This document shows, one piece after another, positions 19,723 through 27,803 of a DNA stretch of 64,000 bases. The position numbers were made by a program, and so were the translations under genes. Source of the stretch: Croceivirga sp. (GTDB lineage Bacteria; Bacteroidota; Bacteroidia; Flavobacteriales; Flavobacteriaceae); NCBI GenBank assembly GCA_028284935.1, contig JANQQQ010000011.1:1-64000 (forward strand), written 5' to 3'. Numbering within the stretch: the first letter of the stretch is position 1; each line of letters opens with the position of its first letter. The notes under the pieces are model-generated. The model was given only the letters and a program-made list of their open reading frames with translations. It ran no database searches and was not told where the DNA came from.

Positions 19723-19845
19723 ATGAAAACTTCTAAAAAAAACAACAGTAAAAACAGCAACATATTGGATAGGATTTTGGACCGTCATGCTACTTGGAAA
19801 AGCCAAAGAAGACATACAGGATTGAAACTCATACGTTTTTCCTAA
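19723..19845 (+). CDS. 40-aa strongly basic peptide, unknown function
   Basis: Short frame MKTSKKNNSKNSN... ending GLKLIRFS, not one I recognise. About a third of the residues are Lys or Arg and only one is acidic pair-forming (two Asp in ILDRILDRH). Support for a real gene: AAGGAG lies 6 bp before the ATG, unusually good for this genome, and a perfect terminator begins 15 bp after the stop. The central ILDRILDRHATWKSQRRH should be helical. It might be a nucleic-acid-binding or ribosome-associated peptide, but that is only a guess from charge. Confidence 0.6.
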   Translation: MKTSKKNNSKNSNILDRILDRHATWKSQRRHTGLKLIRFS

Positions 19846-19858
19846 TCCAATAAAAAGT

Positions 19859-19884
19859 AAAGAGGGCGTAAGCCCTCTTTTTTT
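19859..19884 (+). terminator. Bidirectional terminator
   Basis: AGAGGGC and GCCCTCT form a perfect 7-bp stem (AAAGAGGGC/GCCCTCTTT with flanks) around GTAA, followed on + by a run of seven T and on - by TTTACTTTTT. It serves both the 40-aa gene and the convergent sigma-54 regulator. Confidence 0.85.
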
Positions 19885-22012
19885 ATGACCTTTTCAGGCG
19901 TATCTCCTTCTCAATTCCCAAACGCTTCATTTTTGCAAAAAGGGTCTTGTCCTTTATATCAAGAATGGCAGCAGCCCCTTTGGGTCCACTAACCCGCCAG
20001 TTGGTCTTATCCAAGACTTTGATGATATAGTCCCGTTGCATGGCTTCGAAAGATTTGAAATCTTCCTTTAACTCCCCAACCCCATTGGTCGTCGGAATCC
20101 ATTTTCCCGGGTGTAACGTGGTGCCATTTTCGATAATTACGGCACGTTCAATAAGGTTTTCCAGTTCTCGAATATTTCCCGGGAAATTATATTGCATTAA
20201 GGAGGCGATGGTTTTTTTACTTAATCGCTTAAAGGCCTTTCCCGCTTTTGCCGCGTACTTTTCCAGAAAATATTGGGCCAATAAAGGGATGTCATCCTTC
20301 CGTTCCCGGAGTGGAATATTATGAATAGGGAAAACATTTAATCGGTAAAACAGATCCTCCCGAAATTTCCCGTCCTTCACCATTTTTTCTAAGTCCCGAT
20401 TGGTGGCAGCAACAATTCGCACATCTACTTTTAACGTTTTTGTTCCTCCAAGACGGTCAAATTCCCCTTCTTGAAGTACCCTAAGGAGCTTGGGTTGTAA
20501 ATCAAGGGGTAGTTCCCCAATTTCATCTAGGAAAATAGTGCCTCCGTCGGCCAAGCTAAACTTGCCCACCTTATCTTCAGCGGCTCCTGTGAAGGTTCCC
20601 CTCTTGTGGCCAAAAAGCTCACTTTCAATTAATTCCGAGGGAAGGGTAGTGGCATTCACTTTTATTAAGGGTTTTTCCTTACGTTGGCTATTGTCATGGA
20701 CAGCCCTTGCCAACAGTTCCTTGCCTGTTCCAGACTCTCCGGTAATTAAAACAGTAGTGTCGGTTGGAGCTACCTGATTTACCTTTTCCAATACAACTTT
20801 GTACTCATCACTCTGGCAGATGATGTTTTCAAAATTGATTTCCTGTTTGATTTCCTCCTTGAGGTATTCGTTTTCAATTTCCAGTTGGTTTTTGAGCGAC
20901 TTGATTTCTTCCAAGGCCTCAAAAAGTTCGTTGTCCCTTTTGTTCTTTTGGGTGATATCCCGAATAATGGCACAATTTAAATTTTCCCCTTGGTAGGTCA
21001 AATGATTGGCAATAATGTTTGCTGGGAATCTGGTATGGTCCTTTCGTGTAATTAACCAGTCTAAATGCAGCACTTTTTTCTCGATGAGTTCCATAAAATG
21101 CTCCCGCCACCATTCAGGGGTAATGTTTTCATCCAAATCATAAATATGAAAGTTATTGAGTTCACTTTTCGTGTATCCTAGATTTTTAGATACGGCTTCA
21201 TTATAGTGTACCAATTTGCCGTGAATATCCCAGATGTAAATAAGGTCGGGAGCGTTGTCAATGATTTCCTTGTAGAGCTTTAACCCCAATTCATGCTCCT
21301 TTTGGGCCGTAACGTCCTGATAGGTGCCAATGATTTTTACGATTTTATCCTTTTGTACAATGGGTTCGGTAACACAGCGAAGGTATTTTGAGTGTTCCGC
21401 ATTTCCCTTGAACGTCAATACTACATCATAAGAAGCACCATTTCGAATGGCTTTACTCAGCAACGTCTTTAGCTCCTCTGATTCTTGAAATAAGTGTATC
21501 ACTCTGCCGGGCAACAGATCTTCTTTGGTTTCGGTTTCAAATATTTGAAGTACTTGTTCCGTAACCACCAAGGAACCGTCCTGAAGGTTCAATTTCCAAC
21601 CTCCAACATTGGCCATCCGCTCGGCATGGTTGAGTAGGTTTTTATAAAAACTGGACTCAGAGATATCATTGACAATAGCAGCAATGATTTTTTTTCCATT
21701 ATTTGAGAAAAAATGTGAAGAAACCTCCACGTCATAGAAAGCTCCTTTTTTAGTTTGATGAACCGCCTTAAAACTATACTCCTTTTCCGTGCTGACTTTT
21801 TCCCAGTGGGTGGACCAGCTTTCTTGGGTGGCGGCGGGGTTTATGTTAAATATGGTCAGCCTTTCCACTTCGTTGCGGGAGTACCCCAACCGCTTTAAAA
21901 ACTGGTCATTGGCATAAACGATTTTGCCAGCTTCGTCCATCCACATAATCTTATATGGTAGGTTTTCAAAAAACTTTTCCCTAAAAATTTGAAAGGGTAT
22001 GCCCATATCCAT
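19883..22012 (-). CDS. PAS-domain sigma-54-dependent transcriptional activator
   Basis: 709 aa. Three PAS domains occupy about residues 12-122, 128-238 and 245-358, then a short coiled coil (360-392). The AAA+ domain has Walker A GESGTGKE at 425-432, Walker B GGTIFLDE at 490-497 and an R-finger region. The sigma-54 contact loop reads GTFTGA (472-477) where the family consensus is GAFTGA. The C-terminus (about 665-705) is a Fis-type helix-turn-helix (GAAAILDIKDKTLFAKMKRL). There is no receiver domain, so it senses directly through PAS. It is divergent from the pirin gene and probably controls that gene set. Confidence 0.92.
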   Translation of the reverse strand: MDMGIPFQIFREKFFENLPYKIMWMDEAGKIVYANDQFLKRLGYSRNEVERLTIFNINPAATQESWSTHWEKVSTEKEYSFKAVHQTKKGAFYDVEVSSHFFSNNGKKIIAAIVNDISESSFYKNLLNHAERMANVGGWKLNLQDGSLVVTEQVLQIFETETKEDLLPGRVIHLFQESEELKTLLSKAIRNGASYDVVLTFKGNAEHSKYLRCVTEPIVQKDKIVKIIGTYQDVTAQKEHELGLKLYKEIIDNAPDLIYIWDIHGKLVHYNEAVSKNLGYTKSELNNFHIYDLDENITPEWWREHFMELIEKKVLHLDWLITRKDHTRFPANIIANHLTYQGENLNCAIIRDITQKNKRDNELFEALEEIKSLKNQLEIENEYLKEEIKQEINFENIICQSDEYKVVLEKVNQVAPTDTTVLITGESGTGKELLARAVHDNSQRKEKPLIKVNATTLPSELIESELFGHKRGTFTGAAEDKVGKFSLADGGTIFLDEIGELPLDLQPKLLRVLQEGEFDRLGGTKTLKVDVRIVAATNRDLEKMVKDGKFREDLFYRLNVFPIHNIPLRERKDDIPLLAQYFLEKYAAKAGKAFKRLSKKTIASLMQYNFPGNIRELENLIERAVIIENGTTLHPGKWIPTTNGVGELKEDFKSFEAMQRDYIIKVLDKTNWRVSGPKGAAAILDIKDKTLFAKMKRLGIEKEIRLKRS

Positions 22013-22093
22013 TTGTTCAATCTTTTTGGCGTTAAAATAAACATAATTTTTCTCAAATAAGGGAAAATACTATATAAAAAGAAAACTATGCCG

Positions 22094-22153
22094 TATCAAA
22101 AAATATACAACTATTTGATATTTAGGTTAATACGTTTTTGGCACAGCATTGGT
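22094..22153 (+). promoter_or_regulatory. Candidate activator site and weak sigma-54-like promoter
   Basis: TATCAAA (22094-22100) and TTTGATA (22114-22120) form a perfect 7-bp inverted repeat with 13 bp between, placing the half-site centres two helical turns apart. Downstream, TTGGCACAGCATTGGT (22138-22153) has the -24 TGGCAC element and a G at the correct -12 distance, but the -12 GC reads GT. It lies between a sigma-54 activator gene and the pirin gene, so the context is right but the match is imperfect. Confidence 0.35.
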
Positions 22154-22181
22154 CTATAGTAAGGTATCAAAAACAAAACAT

Positions 22182-23063
22182 GTGAAACGAAAAGAGTTTC
22201 TAAAAAATGTGTCTCGTGGAGGAGTTCTAGCGGCATTTGGAGTAGGCAACTATCTCAAAGCAGCAACCAATTCTTCAGCGAAAACAAAAATGGATGTCAA
22301 ACAAATTGGATTTAATCATATAACAACAATGGAAACAAAAACAGCAACAACAGTATTACATAAGGCAGCTAGCAGGGGAAAAGCGAACCACGGGTGGTTA
22401 AACTCACACCACTCTTTCAGCTTTGCGAACTATTACAATCCTGAACGAATGAATTTTGGGGTATTACGTGTGTTGAACGACGATGTTGTTTCGGCAGGCA
22501 TGGGCTTTGGAACCCATCCGCATAACAACATGGAAATCATCTCAATTCCCCTGGAAGGCGATTTGGAGCACAAAGACAGTATGGGCACATCCGCTGTAAT
22601 CAGACAGGGGGATATTCAGGTGATGAGCGCCGGTAGGGGAATTTTGCATAGTGAGTATAATGCCAACAAGGATAAAGAGGTAAAATTCTTGCAAATATGG
22701 GTGATGCCCAATGAAAAAGGTGTAGCACCTCGCTATGACCAAATCACCCTGAATTTGGAGGACAGAAAGAATAAACTACAACAGGTGCTTTCTCCAAATG
22801 CAGATGATGCAGGAGTCTGGATTCACCAAAATGCTTGGTTCAATATGACTTCTTTGGAAGAAGGAAAATCATTGAACTACCTATTGAACGATACTGCAAA
22901 CAACGGGGTCTATGCTTTTGTCATTGAAGGTAATGTGACCATCAACGGTCAGCAGTTGGAAAAAAGGGATGGTTTTGGACTTTGGGATGTTGAAAACCTT
23001 GAAATCACGGCAAATTCCGACACAGAACTCTTATTGATGGAAGTACCCATGAACATTGAATAA
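22182..23063 (+). CDS. Pirin-family protein with a Tat-like leader
   Basis: 293 aa from GTG 22182. The pirin bicupin is clear: SHHSFSFANYYNPERMNFG, THPHNNMEIISIPLEGDLEHKD (metal-binding histidines), VMSAGRGILHSEYN. Pirins are metal-dependent cupins, some with quercetinase activity. Before the cupin is an unusual ~55-residue extension with KRKEFLKNVSRGGVLAAFG, which resembles a Tat leader with KR in place of RR. Starts further downstream (ATG 22290 or 22329) would make a cytoplasmic pirin, and a TTG at 22149 also lies in frame; the start is therefore uncertain. First gene of a co-directional set to 27.8 kb. Confidence 0.85.
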   Translation: MKRKEFLKNVSRGGVLAAFGVGNYLKAATNSSAKTKMDVKQIGFNHITTMETKTATTVLHKAASRGKANHGWLNSHHSFSFANYYNPERMNFGVLRVLNDDVVSAGMGFGTHPHNNMEIISIPLEGDLEHKDSMGTSAVIRQGDIQVMSAGRGILHSEYNANKDKEVKFLQIWVMPNEKGVAPRYDQITLNLEDRKNKLQQVLSPNADDAGVWIHQNAWFNMTSLEEGKSLNYLLNDTANNGVYAFVIEGNVTINGQQLEKRDGFGLWDVENLEITANSDTELLLMEVPMNIE

Positions 23064-23115
23064 TAAAAATTTAAATCAAGTATAACAGTCAAAAATGACA
23101 CTAATTACATCTAAA

Positions 23116-23859
23116 ATGAAAACCTTTAATGTATCTATGTTAGCACTACTTATAAGTGCCTTAACCTTTGGACAATGGACGCAATACGCCCCAAATCCAG
23201 TAAATGATCCCGCGAATGCAGCGGAACAAGTATTACATCCTGGAAACCACGCCCTGCTTCTTATTGATCATGAAGGTCAAATGGCCTTTGCCGTAGAATC
23301 GCAACCCATAGAAGAATTGCGTAATAATGCCGGATTGATTGCCGGTGCGTCCAAACTTTTCGAAGTGCCAACAATCATTACCACAGTAGCCGAGAAACAA
23401 TTTTCAGGACCTATTTTTCCTGAGATCAGGGAATATTATCCAGATGAGTCGACCTATATAGATAGAACGACCATGAATTCCTGGGAAGACAAAAACTTCG
23501 TTAAGGCCGTTGAAGCTACGGGAAAGAAAAAACTGGTTATGGCCGGTCTTTGGACCGAGGTATGTATCAATCTTGCCGCACTCTCGGCTCTTGAAGATGG
23601 TTACCAAGTATATGTTATTTCCGATGCCTCAGGCGCAGTATCCCAAGAAGCCCATGATATGGCCATGACGCGAATGATCCAAGCTGGGGTCATTCCCATG
23701 ACTTCCATGCAGTACATGTTGGAAGTATACAGAGACTGGGCGCGTTCAGACCAATACATTCAGGTGAATGAGCTTGCTAAAAGATATGGTGGAGCCTATG
23801 GTCTAGGTATTGATTACATCAAGACCATGCAGAAGTGGGCCAAAGAAGCTAAAGAGTAA
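23116..23859 (+). CDS. Isochorismatase-family cysteine hydrolase, exported
   Basis: 247 aa from ATG 23116, with a signal peptide (residues 1-19, ALLISALTFGQ). The catalytic triad of the family is visible as Asp in LLIDHEGQ, Lys in TTVAEKQF and Cys in LWTEVCINL. Closest in style to YcaC-like hydrolases, which act on amides or imides; the substrate is unknown. ATG 23095 is seven codons upstream and would precede the signal peptide. A periplasmic location is unusual for this family and fits the exported amidohydrolase next door. Confidence 0.87.
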   Translation: MKTFNVSMLALLISALTFGQWTQYAPNPVNDPANAAEQVLHPGNHALLLIDHEGQMAFAVESQPIEELRNNAGLIAGASKLFEVPTIITTVAEKQFSGPIFPEIREYYPDESTYIDRTTMNSWEDKNFVKAVEATGKKKLVMAGLWTEVCINLAALSALEDGYQVYVISDASGAVSQEAHDMAMTRMIQAGVIPMTSMQYMLEVYRDWARSDQYIQVNELAKRYGGAYGLGIDYIKTMQKWAKEAKE

Positions 23860-23873
23860 AACGACACCAACAT

Positions 23874-23908
23874 CCCGCTATCGAAATAACCATATTGGTA
23901 GCGGGTGT
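23874..23908 (+). terminator. Hairpin after the isochorismatase gene
   Basis: CCCGCTA (23874-23880) pairs with TAGCGGG (23899-23905) around an 18-nt loop, followed only by TGTTTAG. The weak T-run suggests partial termination or mRNA stabilisation within the gene set. Confidence 0.5.
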
Positions 23909-23971
23909 TTAGTCCTTTTGAACAGCTAAATATGAATACTTGTATTAACCATCACCAGTTTGAAAAACGCC

Positions 23972-25807
23972 ATGGAAAAATTTGACAAAAACACTATAGA
24001 TCGCAGGAACTTTCTCAAAGGATCGCTCGCTGCTGGAGCCTCAACCTTGGTCATGCCCTCTTTGTTCGGAAACGGGTTTTCCCAGGTCAAAGGGTCGGCC
24101 GACCTAGTCGTACGGAACGCCAAAGTAACCACCATTGATCCCAACCTACCTTCCGCAGAAGCCTTTGCCGTTAAGGATGGCTTGTACTACAGGGTGGGTT
24201 CGAATAACGCTGTCTCGGAATTGATAGGGAGAAACACCAAAGTGATTGACGCGAAGAACCATAGGGTGATACCGGGCCTAAACGATTCCCATACCCATGG
24301 AGTTCGTGAAGGATTGCATTATGGATTGGAGTTGCGATGGGATTGGGTGAGTTCTGTTGAGGAGGCCCTAGCCATGCTCGCGGAAGAAGTCAAGCATACG
24401 CCAAAGGGACAATGGATAAGGATTGTTGGTGGATTTTCTTGGGAGCAATTCAAAGAAAAACGTATGCCCACTTTGGAAGAAATCAACAAGGTGACCCCAA
24501 ACCATCCTGTCTACATTTTTTACCTCTATGCCTATGGTATGTTGAACAAAAAGGCCATCGAAGTATTGAACTATGACAATGAGCCCATGGATCTTTACTA
24601 CAAAGGAAGGATAGAAAAAGATCGATACGGTAAGGCCACTGGTATTATTACGGCCGCTCCTTCGGGTTTGATCATGTACAAAACATTAACCAAGTTACCA
24701 GCAAAGTCCAAAGAGCAACAAATATTGGGAACCCGTCATTTTATGAATGAAATGAATGTTTTGGGGCTTACCTCTATTTCTGATGCTGGGGGCGGTGGAA
24801 TGCAGTATCCCGATGCCTATGATGTGATTGGTGATGTTCATAAGAAAGGTTGGTCCACAGTTAGGGTGGGTGTCCACACTTTTCCACAGGTAGGAGGACG
24901 TGAATATGACGACTACAAAAAATGGATTAGTATGATCAAGCCGGGAGACGGTGATGATATGTACCGGTTCATTGGTGGTGGTGAGAACATTGCTTGGGCC
25001 GCCTATGACTATGAAATCTTTGCCCAGGAACGCCCAAATTTGGAATCCAATGTAAAGGAAGTGGCTACACCCATATACAAGTTGTTGGCCGAGAACAATT
25101 GGCCTTGGAGACAGCATATCACCTACAATGAGTCAGCGGAAATCTTACTTGATATTTATGAGGAAGTGGCTGCTGCCGGTGATGGTAAACTCCCAAAGGG
25201 AACCTTCATCGACCATGGTGAGACCTTCTCTGAAAAAACCTTGGAGCGCATTGCCAAACTCAATTTAGGGGTTGCCATTCAAAATAGGATTGCCTACCAA
25301 GCCGAAGACTTTGTTAAACGTTATGGAGCTGCTGCACTGGCCCAAACACCACCGATTAAGAAAATGTTGAAAATGGGAATTCCTGTGGGTGGAGGAACGG
25401 ACGCAACCCGTGTGAGCTCCTATAATCCGTGGTACTCTATTCATTGGCTTGCCACAGGGCAATCTAGAGGGGGAAGACAGATGTATGGGGAAGACAACAT
25501 TTTAACAAGAGAGGAAGCCATAAAACTGTGGACAACTGGTTCGGCTTGGTTTACCGGGGACGAAGGGCGCAAAGGTGCCATTAAAGAAGGGCAATTGGCT
25601 GATTTTACCATTCTAAATCAAGACGTAATGGAAGTGCCAGATGCCTTGATACCTCGTACACATGCCCATTTGACCGCGGTAGGCGGCCATGTGGTGCATG
25701 CGTATGATACCTTTGAGCGATACGCGCCAGCACCATTGCCTGATGTGGCCCCAGACTGGTCTCCACTCTATCGCACGGGTGACTTTAGAAAATTGTATTT
25801 GAGTTAA
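23972..25807 (+). CDS. Tat-exported amidohydrolase (YtcJ/Amidohydro_3-like)
   Basis: 611 aa from ATG 23972. A classical Tat leader, DRRNFLKGSLAAGASTLVMP, is at residues 10-29. The metal-dependent hydrolase barrel begins with ADLVVRNAKVTTIDPN and carries GLNDSHTHGVREG (first metal His pair), then FIDHGET, GGGTDATRVSS and a C-terminal GQLADFTILNQD typical of the composite beta domain. YtcJ relatives include N-substituted formamide deformylase; hydrolysis of an amide in the periplasm is likely, the substrate unknown. A TTG 12 bp upstream is the only other start. Confidence 0.9.
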   Translation: MEKFDKNTIDRRNFLKGSLAAGASTLVMPSLFGNGFSQVKGSADLVVRNAKVTTIDPNLPSAEAFAVKDGLYYRVGSNNAVSELIGRNTKVIDAKNHRVIPGLNDSHTHGVREGLHYGLELRWDWVSSVEEALAMLAEEVKHTPKGQWIRIVGGFSWEQFKEKRMPTLEEINKVTPNHPVYIFYLYAYGMLNKKAIEVLNYDNEPMDLYYKGRIEKDRYGKATGIITAAPSGLIMYKTLTKLPAKSKEQQILGTRHFMNEMNVLGLTSISDAGGGGMQYPDAYDVIGDVHKKGWSTVRVGVHTFPQVGGREYDDYKKWISMIKPGDGDDMYRFIGGGENIAWAAYDYEIFAQERPNLESNVKEVATPIYKLLAENNWPWRQHITYNESAEILLDIYEEVAAAGDGKLPKGTFIDHGETFSEKTLERIAKLNLGVAIQNRIAYQAEDFVKRYGAAALAQTPPIKKMLKMGIPVGGGTDATRVSSYNPWYSIHWLATGQSRGGRQMYGEDNILTREEAIKLWTTGSAWFTGDEGRKGAIKEGQLADFTILNQDVMEVPDALIPRTHAHLTAVGGHVVHAYDTFERYAPAPLPDVAPDWSPLYRTGDFRKLYLS

Positions 25808-25848
25808 AAATATTCTGGTAAAACAATAATTGATAAACATAAATTACT

Positions 25849-26373
25849 ATGGAAACAGCAGTAAAAACAAAATGGAATTTAGATACGACCCACTCAGAAA
25901 TTGGGTTTAAGGTAAAACACATGATGATCTCCACGGTTACCGGTCACTTTGAGGATTTCAACGCGACCGTGATAGCGGACTCAGATGACTTCATCAATGC
26001 GAATTTTGATTTCGTAGCTTCCGTTGGAAGCATTAACACGAAGAACGCAGACCGTGACAACCACTTAAAGTCGAATGACTTTTTCAATGCCGAGGCACAT
26101 CCTGAAATGTCGTTTAAGTCCACTGCATTTGATGGAGAAAAAATGACAGGGGATTTGACCATTCGTGATGTGACCAAAAGCATCGAATTGGATGTTGATT
26201 TTAATGGTATTGCCGTTGACCCCTATGGTCAAACAAAAGCTGGATTTGAAATTACGGGTGCCATCAACCGCAAGGATTTTGGATTGGCCTGGAGTGCAGT
26301 GACCGAAGCGGGTAGCGTGGTGGTTGCTGAGCAAGTAAAATTGGTCGTTGACCTACAGTTTATTCAAGAATAG
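25849..26373 (+). CDS. YceI-family protein, apparently cytoplasmic
   Basis: 174 aa with the complete YceI lipocalin-like fold: WNLDTTHSEIGFKVKHMM, SINTKNADRDNHLKSNDFF, HPEMSFKST, GDLTIRDVTKSIELDV, ITGAINRKDFGL. The family binds polyprenoid or amphiphilic ligands. No signal peptide is seen, in contrast to the second YceI copy at 49.2 kb. It lies 41 bp after the amidohydrolase gene and 32 bp before the porin gene. Confidence 0.92.
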   Translation: METAVKTKWNLDTTHSEIGFKVKHMMISTVTGHFEDFNATVIADSDDFINANFDFVASVGSINTKNADRDNHLKSNDFFNAEAHPEMSFKSTAFDGEKMTGDLTIRDVTKSIELDVDFNGIAVDPYGQTKAGFEITGAINRKDFGLAWSAVTEAGSVVVAEQVKLVVDLQFIQE

Positions 26374-26405
26374 GTTAAAAGGGAGGAAAATCAGCTGTTA
26401 TCGCA

Positions 26406-27767
26406 ATGAAGATTTCATACGAGCTCCTATTGCTAAGCTGTTTTTCCGCCTTTTTTGTCCAGGCTCAGGAAGAAGTATCATCTCCATTGGATTTCAGCTT
26501 ATTGCGCCAGAATGATGTAGTTAACATTCCATTGGATAATAAAAAAGGTCTCTACAAAAACTTGAAACAAATCGATTTGGACTATCAAAGTAGTCTAAGT
26601 TTTGGGGGCAGCTACCGGGTTCAATCCGAAGGATTTATCAATGAAGAATTTGCTTCAGAAGAGGACCAAGATGATATCTGGTTTTTAAATCGGTTCCAGT
26701 TCCATTCCCATCTAAAGATGGGCAACAAATTTGAACTTTTTGCGGAACTGAATTCCAGTTTAATCACCAGTAAGCAGAACTTGGCTCCGGTAGATAGGGA
26801 TGAACTAAGTTTTAACCAATTTTTTGCAAGATATCGATTTGATGAACATTGGAATCTTCTTGTTGGGCGACAAAACTTACGTTTGGGGAGCGGTCGCCTA
26901 CTAGATGTTCGTGAAGGCCCCAACGTTCGCTTGTCTTTTGATATGGCGCAACTGCAATATCAAGATGCGAATACTGAAGTAACCACGTTTTATGCAATTC
27001 CCGTAAGGGTAAATCAAAAAGTTTTTGATAATGAAGGGTTGGACTTCCAGGAATTTGTGGGGACTGTGTACTGGACCCAACGTTGGAACGCAACTACAAG
27101 TACGGATATCTATGCCCTTTACAAAGAGGAAGAGGCCAAAACCTGGGATAGTGGCACTGCCGATGATCATCGGTTGAGTTTGGGACTGCGGCATTTTGGC
27201 CAATGGAACAAACTGCGATACAATAACGAATTTGTCTTTCAAACGGGCCGTTTTGGGGAACAGGATATACGGGCCTGGACCGTTTCAATTAACATAGAAT
27301 ATCCCGTCCATTTTCTAGGGAAGAAAAGTAGTATCGGTTTGAAAACTGAAGCCATCAGTGGGGATACGAGTGGTACCGATGATATATTGAACACTTTTGA
27401 TGGTCTATACCCCCGTGGAGCCTACTTTGGACGTGTAGCCCGAATAGGTCCTGCAAACCTATTCGACATTCATCCCTATTTTGACTCCAGTTGGGGTAAG
27501 TTCTCATTTGAGTTTGATTATGTGGCCTTTTGGCGCCTTTCCAGACGGGATGGTGTTTACGGTCCCCCGTTGAACCTGCAATACCCATCAATTAACGAAG
27601 AACAGTTCATCGGTCACCAGATTGGATCCATTCTTGGTTTTGAAATCAGCAATTCTATCAACCTGGAATTGGAGGGAAATGTTATTTTTCCTGGAAGCTT
27701 TTTAAATGAAAGTGGGTTGGACAATACGCTTTTTCATGGTGTTTTTACGGCTGAATTTAAGTTTTGA
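26406..27767 (+). CDS. Alginate-export-type outer-membrane porin
   Basis: 453 aa with signal peptide (about residues 1-20, FVQA). Alternating hydrophobic strands with aromatic ends fill the rest (SFGGSYRVQSEGF, LVGRQNLRLGSGRLLD, DIHPYFDSSWGKFSFEFDY), and the final residues GVFTAEFKF end in Phe as expected for a beta-barrel. GRQNLRLGSGRLLDVREGPN is characteristic of the alginate-export family, whose members need not carry alginate. As the last gene of the pirin-amidohydrolase set it probably admits that pathway's substrate. Confidence 0.83.
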   Translation: MKISYELLLLSCFSAFFVQAQEEVSSPLDFSLLRQNDVVNIPLDNKKGLYKNLKQIDLDYQSSLSFGGSYRVQSEGFINEEFASEEDQDDIWFLNRFQFHSHLKMGNKFELFAELNSSLITSKQNLAPVDRDELSFNQFFARYRFDEHWNLLVGRQNLRLGSGRLLDVREGPNVRLSFDMAQLQYQDANTEVTTFYAIPVRVNQKVFDNEGLDFQEFVGTVYWTQRWNATTSTDIYALYKEEEAKTWDSGTADDHRLSLGLRHFGQWNKLRYNNEFVFQTGRFGEQDIRAWTVSINIEYPVHFLGKKSSIGLKTEAISGDTSGTDDILNTFDGLYPRGAYFGRVARIGPANLFDIHPYFDSSWGKFSFEFDYVAFWRLSRRDGVYGPPLNLQYPSINEEQFIGHQIGSILGFEISNSINLELEGNVIFPGSFLNESGLDNTLFHGVFTAEFKF

Positions 27768-27803
27768 CCTCCCCGATTTTGAGTATGGGCTATCTTAATC
27801 TAA

